From the NCBI GenBank assembly GCA_903894655.1, contig CAITQY010000051.1:1-10211 (forward strand): 10,211 nucleotides of DNA. The letters run 5' to 3'. The position numbers were made by a program, and so were the translations under genes. A model generated the notes under the pieces. That model saw only the letters and a program-made list of their open reading frames with translations, ran no database searches and was not told the origin of the DNA. Of the stretch, positions 1-5,216 are shown in pieces (the first letter of the stretch is position 1; each line of letters begins with the position of its first letter). The stretch comes from an uncultured Gemmatimonadota bacterium (lineage in GTDB: Bacteria; Gemmatimonadota; Gemmatimonadetes; Gemmatimonadales; Gemmatimonadaceae).

Positions 1-1
1 C

Positions 2-529
2 TTGGCCCGTCTGGTCTCAACGATGAACCGCGAGAGCATCAACATCTTCGCCGAGCTGCTGTTCCGCGGTGCGGCCCGCGGCCCGGACAAGCAAACGCTG
101 GGATCGGCCGAGAACGCGTCGGCGACGTTGAACGACTTCATGGTGCGTCAGGTCGGCGCCTTGCCGGACGCGGTGCATGTCACCGATGGCAGCGGCCTCT
201 CGGTGCTCGACCGCGTGACGCCGCGTGCGCTGGTGCAACTGCTGGCGCACGCCCATCGCGCCACTTGGGGGAGCGCCTTCCACGCGTCGTTGCCGGTGGC
301 TGGTGAATCCGAACTGCTGCGCACTCGTATGCGCGCCACGCCAGCGCAGGGGAACCTCCACGCCAAAACGGGCACCACGAACGACGTGATCGGCCTCTCG
401 GGCTACGTGACGGCCGAGAACGGCGAAATTCTCGCGTTCGCGTTCCTGTACAACGGCAAGGATCGCTGGCACGCCCGCGAGACGATCGACGCGATGGGAC
501 CCACCATGGCGGCGTTCTCGCGGGAGTAG
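2..529 (+). CDS. dacB: D-alanyl-D-alanine carboxypeptidase/endopeptidase (PBP4/DacB-like, peptidase S13), C-terminal part
   Basis: This is the 3' end of a gene that begins before the window; the frame is open from the first bases, so the TTG at 2 is not a real start. The family trims peptidoglycan in the periplasm by removing the terminal D-Ala or cutting D-Ala cross-links. Two of the three penicillin-binding-protein motifs are visible. The SxN motif is S-I-N at visible residues 12-14 (nt 35-43), in the context MNRESINIFAELLFR, which parallels the E. coli PBP4 segment around its SDN motif. The KTG motif is at residues 122-124 (nt 365-373), within HAKTGTTNDVIGLSGYV. DGSGLS, usual in this family, lies between them. 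The catalytic SxxK motif must lie upstream of the window. The stop is TAG at 527-529. The gene converges on the large lipoprotein gene, with 15 bp between stops. DacB as family is well supported; the exact symbol is by similarity only. Confidence 0.9.
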   Translation: MARLVSTMNRESINIFAELLFRGAARGPDKQTLGSAENASATLNDFMVRQVGALPDAVHVTDGSGLSVLDRVTPRALVQLLAHAHRATWGSAFHASLPVAGESELLRTRMRATPAQGNLHAKTGTTNDVIGLSGYVTAENGEILAFAFLYNGKDRWHARETIDAMGPTMAAFSRE

Positions 530-544
530 CCGGGGTGCGGTGCG

Positions 545-3500
545 TTACCGCTGCGACGTGCGGCGGGTCTTGCGTGCCGCGCCAGTGGGCAGCGCGCCGC
601 GAACAAGCTGCGCACCGACCGCCGGGTTGAGATCCGCGCTGCGCGCGGTACTTCCCGTGATCGACATGCCAGCGGTGAACCCCGATGCGCTCGCCCCAGT
701 GGCGATGGTGCTGTTGTAGCCCACGGCGAACGCGCCGCCGGTCCCGCTTGGTGAGCCGGTCACACTCCACAGCAGATCCGTCGTGCCGCTGCTCATCGCG
801 CTCCAGCTGGTGCCGTCGAACCGCAACAGCGTGCCCTGTTCACCCGTGACGTACAGGTCCGAGGCACCCGTCCCCCACACCGAAGTCAGCACGCGGCTGC
901 TCCCGGTGTACACGCTGCTCCACGTGCTTCCATTGAAGCCGAAGGCGATTCCACCGGTTCCGCCGGACGATTCACCGACGCTCGTGGCGCCCGTGCCGCT
1001 CGACCAAACGCCAGCCAGCGTGCCCGACGTGCTGACGGCCACATTGCTCCAACTGCTCCCCGTGAACCGAAGCGCCGTGCCATTCTCGCCGGTCGCGATG
1101 ACATCGTTGGCCGATGTCCCGTGAATGGCCCACAGCGCCGATCCGGTCGTCGTGACCGTCGACCAGGCGCTGCCGTTGAAGCGCACGATTTCACCGGCCG
1201 ACGTGACCGCGTACACGTTGGTCGCGCTCGATCCCCAGATCGCGTAGATGGTGGCGGTCGAGGGAAAGGACATAGCGACCCACGACGTGCCATTGAAGCG
1301 CAGCAGCGTGCCATTGTCACCGCCGGCAAAGGCCTCCGTGCTGCTGGCGCCCCACACGGCACTCAGCGTCGCCGTGGTCGGCGTCGTTTGCCGGCTCCAG
1401 GTCGACCCGTTCCACCGATAGACGAATCCGAATTCGCCGACGGCCCAGGAATTCGACGACGACGTCGACCAGACATCCATCAGGTCGGGGGCGAGGCTGA
1501 CCGTCGACCAGGTCGAGCCCGTCAATCGCAGGGTACTGCCGCGCTGCCCGCTCGCCCAGACGTTGCCGGTGGGATCGATGGAGACGCTGAACATCAGCGG
1601 CGCGTACGGCGTCGTGACGCGCGTCAGCGATCCGCCGTTCAGCAGCAGCACGCCTTCATCGCTGGCGATGTACATGCGCGCGTCCGTCGCCGAGACGCTG
1701 CTGACCGCGTACAAGTCGGCGGTGATCCCGCCGGTGTTCACCGCCCGCCATGTGGTCCCGTTGAAGGCGAGGACCGTCCCGAACGTGCCGACGGCCACCA
1801 CATTCGCGGTACTTTGCCCCGAGACGCCGAGGAGTGTTTCCGTCGTCGGCGATGACTGGCGGGTCCACGACCCACTGGTGTAGCGCAGCACGGTGCCGTT
1901 GACGCCGACCGCGAAGGCCGACGTGCCGCTCACCCACACGCTGTTGAGCGTCTGCGTCGATCCGGTGGTGGTGGCGCTCCAACCGGTGCCGTTCCAGCGA
2001 ACGGCGGTGCCGTTGGCGCCCACGGCGAACCCGTTGGTGGCACTCTCCATGAACACGCCGTTGAGTCGCTTGGCGGTACCCGACGCGGTGGCCGTCCAGC
2101 TGTTGCCGTCGAATCGCACGATGACGCCGCCCGTCCCGACCGCGACGACGTTACTCGAGGAACTGCCATGCACGGCGAGGAACTGGGTGCCAAAGGACGC
2201 GCCGCGCGCGGATAACGTCCAGAGACTGCCGTTCCAGCGATAGACGTCGCCGTTCTGATTCACGGCGAACGCGGTGGCGGCATCGAACCCGCGAATCGAC
2301 ACGACATCTTCGACGAGCGCGCCGCCAAGCCGGGAGGCGGTCCAACTCGTGGCGAGTCGTGACCCGACGGAGACGGTCACGGTATCCCACTTGGTGACGT
2401 CGGCCACCGAGGTGGCCGTGATCAGCGCGGTACCAGAGGCCGCGCCCAACACCATGCCGCCGCTGCTCACGGTCGCGATGCCCGGCGCCGCTGACGTCCA
2501 GGTGACCTGCGTCGAGATACCGGGATCGCCGGCAACAGCGGCGGTCAGCTGTGCCGTCCCCCCGACCATGACCGTGACACTACCCTGCGCGATCGAGACC
2601 GCGACCGGTCGGCCGGACACGGAAATCGTCGATGTCGCGCGCTTGGTCGTGTCGGCCGACGAGAGCGCGGTAATCGTGGCGTTGCCGGCGGCACGCGCCG
2701 TGACCAGTCCGCTGCCGCTCACCACCGCCACCGCCTCGTTGCTCGAGCGATACGAGACCGCGGCGGACAGTGATCCCTGCACGCTGACCGTGGGGCTCAG
2801 CTGCATCGTCTGACCCACGAGGATGGCGGCGGAGGCGGGAGCGACGCTGACGGCTTGGACGGTCGGGCGCACCGTCACCGTCGAACTGGCATGACGGGTG
2901 GTATCGGCGACGGCGATGGCCGAGATCGTGGTGGTGCCGAAGCCGGTCGCGGTAACCTCTCCGTCAGTCGTGACCGACGCGACGGCCGCATTGCTGCTGT
3001 GCCACGTCACGGCGGTGCTGAGCCCCTGATCCGCGGTGACCGCGGCCACCAGTGTCCGCTGTTCAGCGAGGGACAGGACGAGGGTGGAGGGCGAGACCGC
3101 CACGGTCGGTGCCGTGCGTACGGTCACGGATGCGGTCGCGCGCTTGGTGGTATCGCCGGCGGCGATGGCCGTGATGGTGGTGCTGCCCACCGCCAAGGCG
3201 GTGACGTCACCCATCCCCGAGATCGAGGCGATCGCGGGATTCGAGGTGCGCCAGATCACTGCGGTCGAGACGCCGACATCGCCGAGAACGGTCGCCGCGA
3301 GGCGACGGACATCACCAAGCACCACCGTGCTCGTCGCCGGAGTAATAGCCATGCTGCTCACGGCCGGCGAGACGATGATGGTCGCGGCGGCCCGCCGCGT
3401 CGAATCGGCCAGCGAGATCGCGGAGACCGTGGTCGCGCCGTAGGCGACCGCCGTGACGACGCCGCTGGCAGAGACCGACGCGATCGAGGCGTTGGACGTG

Positions 3501-5011
3501 CGCCAACGGACCTCGGTGCTGACCCCCGCCTCGGCCTGCACGGCCGCGCTCAGGGCACGCTGTTCACCCAGCCCCAGGGTGACACTGCTCGGTGAGACCG
3601 TCACGGTTGGGGCGGCGCGCACGGTGATCAGTGCTGTGACCCGCTGCGTGGTATCGGCTTGCGCGATCACCGTGAGCATGGCCGTACCGGCGGTGATACC
3701 AGTGACAAGCCCAGTGGACGACACGGAAGCGACCGCCGGATTTCCTGACCGCCAGAGCACCGCGCGAGTGAGTCCGGCGTCAGCGCTGACCGACGCGGCA
3801 AGTTGCCGTGTTTCTCCCATGATGATCGACACGGCGGCTGGCGTCACCTCGAGGTCGCGGACGACCGGCACTACGGTGACCGTCGCGGTTGCGCGCCGCA
3901 TGGTATCGGCGACGGCGATGGCCGAGATCGTGGTGGTCCCCATGCTGACAGCGGTGAGCTGACCGGTCTGCCCAATGATGGCGACCGACGGATTCGCGGA
4001 GCGCCAAATGACGTCGGTGCTCAGCCCCGATTCGATGGTGACCTGCGCTCGCAGGAGACGGCTCTCACCCGCGCCGAGCGCGACGGCCCCCGGGTTGATC
4101 GTCACCGTCCGGGCGGGAAGGACGGTCATGATGAGCGAATCGCGCGCGCGTGGATCGGCGACCGCGAACGCACGAATGACCGTGCGTCCGACGGTGAGCG
4201 CCATGATCGTGCCGTCGCCGGCGACCGACGCGACCGACGCATCCTCGCTGGACCAGCTCAGGGCACGTGACTCGGTGCTGTCGACGTCGACGGTCGCGGG
4301 CACGGTCTGGCGATCACCGACCCAGAGCGTGGAGGTGGTACTCGCGATCGCGACGCTGCGCGCGGTGGTAACGAACAGCTGCGCGGTCGCCACGACGCGT
4401 GGGTCCGCGATCGACTGGACGCGGATGACGGTGCTGCCGGGCGCTACGCCGGTCACGACGCCCTCGCTGTTGGCCGAGGCAACGGACGGATCCGTGGAGC
4501 TCCAGCGCAGGGCAGTCACGGCGCCGTTATCGGCATCGAGGGAGGTAGTGAACCGATGCGGGTCCCCTGCACGGATCGTCGCCACGAGGGGCGCGATGGT
4601 AATCGTGCGCACGGCCAGCACAGCGACGGCGACTTCCAGTGATAGTGTGCCGACACGCGCTCGCACCACGGTCCGGCCGGGGGCGCGGGCGGTGATGACG
4701 GCCGTCGTGCCGGAGCCGGCAACATCGGCGACCGTGATGTCGTCGCTGCTCCAACTCACCGTGGGGGCACTGATCACCGTGCCGGCCGCGTCACGGACCG
4801 AAATGGTAAGCACTTCCGACGCACCGATGGCGGCAAGGTTCACCGGGCCGGTCGAGAGTTCGACCTTGGCGGGCGTGCTGCCATTCGTCCCAGTGATGCC
4901 GTCTGCCACGCCGGCGCAGGCCGTGAGCACAGGAGCGGCCAGCAGGAGCACGCCAACCCAACGCGGCGCAAGGCGGCGGAATCCGGAACGAGAGAAAAAG
5001 GGAGGAAGCAT
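545..5011 (-). CDS. Giant lipoprotein with ten Ig-like (BIG_2) repeats and a 14-unit beta-propeller-like head (long-stalk paralog)
   Basis: This 1488-residue protein starts at ATG 5011 and stops with TAA at 547-545. Residues 1-32 form a lipoprotein signal: basic positions (R8, R12, R13, R17), a hydrophobic stretch, then the lipobox L-T-A-C with C32. I see no other cysteine in the protein, which supports lipidation there. Residues 50-883 are ten Ig-like repeats of about 83 residues; the first is divergent. Typical signatures are W-R-S-S-N-P-A-V-A-S-V and G-x-V-T-A-x-x-x-G-T-T-T-I. Residues 885-1435 are fourteen repeats of about 39 residues with the pattern VWG-x(8)-AVG-x-NGT-xx-RFNG-xx-W, the look of beta-propeller blades. 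A low-complexity segment and a basic tail ending GAARKTRRTSQR follow. No enzymatic motif is visible, so adhesion or ligand binding is inference. The next gene upstream in transcription is its shorter paralog. No Shine-Dalgarno-like sequence precedes the ATG. It may be transcribed from its own promoter in the 205-bp gap. Confidence 0.9.
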   Translation of the reverse strand: MLPPFFSRSGFRRLAPRWVGVLLLAAPVLTACAGVADGITGTNGSTPAKVELSTGPVNLAAIGASEVLTISVRDAAGTVISAPTVSWSSDDITVADVAGSGTTAVITARAPGRTVVRARVGTLSLEVAVAVLAVRTITIAPLVATIRAGDPHRFTTSLDADNGAVTALRWSSTDPSVASANSEGVVTGVAPGSTVIRVQSIADPRVVATAQLFVTTARSVAIASTTSTLWVGDRQTVPATVDVDSTESRALSWSSEDASVASVAGDGTIMALTVGRTVIRAFAVADPRARDSLIMTVLPARTVTINPGAVALGAGESRLLRAQVTIESGLSTDVIWRSANPSVAIIGQTGQLTAVSMGTTTISAIAVADTMRRATATVTVVPVVRDLEVTPAAVSIIMGETRQLAASVSADAGLTRAVLWRSGNPAVASVSSTGLVTGITAGTAMLTVIAQADTTQRVTALITVRAAPTVTVSPSSVTLGLGEQRALSAAVQAEAGVSTEVRWRTSNASIASVSASGVVTAVAYGATTVSAISLADSTRRAAATIIVSPAVSSMAITPATSTVVLGDVRRLAATVLGDVGVSTAVIWRTSNPAIASISGMGDVTALAVGSTTITAIAAGDTTKRATASVTVRTAPTVAVSPSTLVLSLAEQRTLVAAVTADQGLSTAVTWHSSNAAVASVTTDGEVTATGFGTTTISAIAVADTTRHASSTVTVRPTVQAVSVAPASAAILVGQTMQLSPTVSVQGSLSAAVSYRSSNEAVAVVSGSGLVTARAAGNATITALSSADTTKRATSTISVSGRPVAVSIAQGSVTVMVGGTAQLTAAVAGDPGISTQVTWTSAAPGIATVSSGGMVLGAASGTALITATSVADVTKWDTVTVSVGSRLATSWTASRLGGALVEDVVSIRGFDAATAFAVNQNGDVYRWNGSLWTLSARGASFGTQFLAVHGSSSSNVVAVGTGGVIVRFDGNSWTATASGTAKRLNGVFMESATNGFAVGANGTAVRWNGTGWSATTTGSTQTLNSVWVSGTSAFAVGVNGTVLRYTSGSWTRQSSPTTETLLGVSGQSTANVVAVGTFGTVLAFNGTTWRAVNTGGITADLYAVSSVSATDARMYIASDEGVLLLNGGSLTRVTTPYAPLMFSVSIDPTGNVWASGQRGSTLRLTGSTWSTVSLAPDLMDVWSTSSSNSWAVGEFGFVYRWNGSTWSRQTTPTTATLSAVWGASSTEAFAGGDNGTLLRFNGTSWVAMSFPSTATIYAIWGSSATNVYAVTSAGEIVRFNGSAWSTVTTTGSALWAIHGTSANDVIATGENGTALRFTGSSWSNVAVSTSGTLAGVWSSGTGATSVGESSGGTGGIAFGFNGSTWSSVYTGSSRVLTSVWGTGASDLYVTGEQGTLLRFDGTSWSAMSSGTTDLLWSVTGSPSGTGGAFAVGYNSTIATGASASGFTAGMSITGSTARSADLNPAVGAQLVRGALPTGAARKTRRTSQR
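689..2362 (-). repeat. Fourteen-unit beta-propeller-like head of the long-stalk lipoprotein
   Basis: Residues about 885-1441 form fourteen units of mostly 38-40 residues; unit 1 is longer because of its leader and unit 12 is 43. The unit pattern is a hydrophobic L-x-x-V-W-G start, a variable turn, an A-V-G-x-N-G-T strand and a closing R-F/W-N-G-x-x-W strand. Unit 6 has lost the final tryptophan motif and unit 14 ends before it. The head opens with an orphan strand S-W-T-A-S that could complete unit 14. The repeat resembles Ycf48/BNR-like propellers in style; I cannot assign a named family. Confidence 0.82.
2363..4864 (-). repeat. Ig-like stalk: ten tandem ~83-residue repeats in the long-stalk lipoprotein
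   Basis: Repeat boundaries by protein residue are about 50-133, 134-216, 217-299, 300-382, 383-465, 466-549, 550-632, 633-715, 716-799 and 800-883, i.e. a DNA period near 250 bp. Each unit carries a W-R/S-S/T core, an A-V/I-A-S-V strand, a G-x-V-T turn and a closing A-D-T-x-R-R-A-T segment. Repeat 1 is the most divergent. Repeats 6 and 8 share the opening A-P-T-V-x-V-S-P-S and L-x-E-Q-R. Repeats 5 and 7 share the I/V-T-P-A opening and G-x-x-R-x-L-A-A. This points to two-unit blocks. An exact 37-bp match at 2899-2935 and 3901-3937 lies four units apart. Confidence 0.88.
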
Positions 5012-5083
5012 AGCGGGGGCACGTACCGTCGAAGGGCGAATTCGCTGTCGTTCGGCTCCGCGCGAATACCCACGATGCGCCGC

Positions 5084-5120
5084 GGGTCGTCACGGGAACC
5101 ATTCGGTTCTTAGACGACCC
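5084..5120. repeat. Nested stem-loop upstream of the long-stalk lipoprotein gene
   Basis: An 8-bp outer stem, GGGTCGTC (5084-5091) with GACGACCC (5113-5120), encloses an inner stem GAACC (5096-5100) with GGTTC (5105-5109) and a 4-nt loop. G-T pairs can lengthen the inner stem. It ends 73 nt before the ATG at 5011, so it could sit in the 5' untranslated RNA of that gene or mark its promoter region. No clear -35/-10 pair was recognised anywhere in 5012-5216. Confidence 0.4.
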
Positions 5121-5130
5121 ACGGCGCGAT

Positions 5131-5169
5131 CTGGCACTGACACATGTGCCAGCACAGTGACGGTGTCAC
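5131..5169. repeat. Two further short inverted repeats in the gap between the lipoprotein genes
   Basis: CTGGCAC (5131-5137) pairs with GTGCCAG (5146-5152) across 8 nt, and GTGAC (5157-5161) pairs with GTCAC (5165-5169) across 3 nt. The first shares its half-site, C-Y-G-G-C-A-C, with the 12-bp inverted repeat at 5174-5206. They lie about 120-160 bp before the long-stalk lipoprotein start and could be operator sites or part of a compound 3'-end structure. Confidence 0.4.
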
Positions 5170-5173
5170 AGCA

Positions 5174-5206
5174 CCGGCACAACCGTCACGGCGTCGGTTG
5201 TGCCGG
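5174..5206 (-). terminator. Perfect 12-bp inverted repeat just after the short-stalk lipoprotein stop; probable terminator
   Basis: The arms CCGGCACAACCG (5174-5185) and CGGTTGTGCCGG (5195-5206) are perfectly complementary around a 9-nt loop. On the minus strand the hairpin starts 10 nt after the TAG of the upstream gene, the usual place for a terminator or 3'-end stabilising hairpin. No T-run follows it, so it is not a textbook intrinsic terminator. A protein-binding palindrome upstream of the next gene is the alternative. Confidence 0.5.
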
Positions 5207-5216
5207 CCGGTAAACG

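Noticed and set aside
537..551. Short hairpin GCGGT/ACCGC between the convergent stop codons
   Set aside because: It has only a 5-bp stem overlapping a stop codon and no T-run on either strand; too weak to call a bidirectional terminator.
2363..4864. CRISPR-like or satellite interpretation of the ~250-bp periodic DNA
   Set aside because: The period equals an in-frame Ig-like domain and the units diverge as coding repeats; there are no short identical repeats with unique spacers.
3975..5213. A 412-codon plus-strand frame running from the long-stalk gene into the gap at 5012-5213
   Set aside because: Most of it mirrors the Ig repeats on the other strand, and the part in the gap crosses the inverted repeats. 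It shows no domain.
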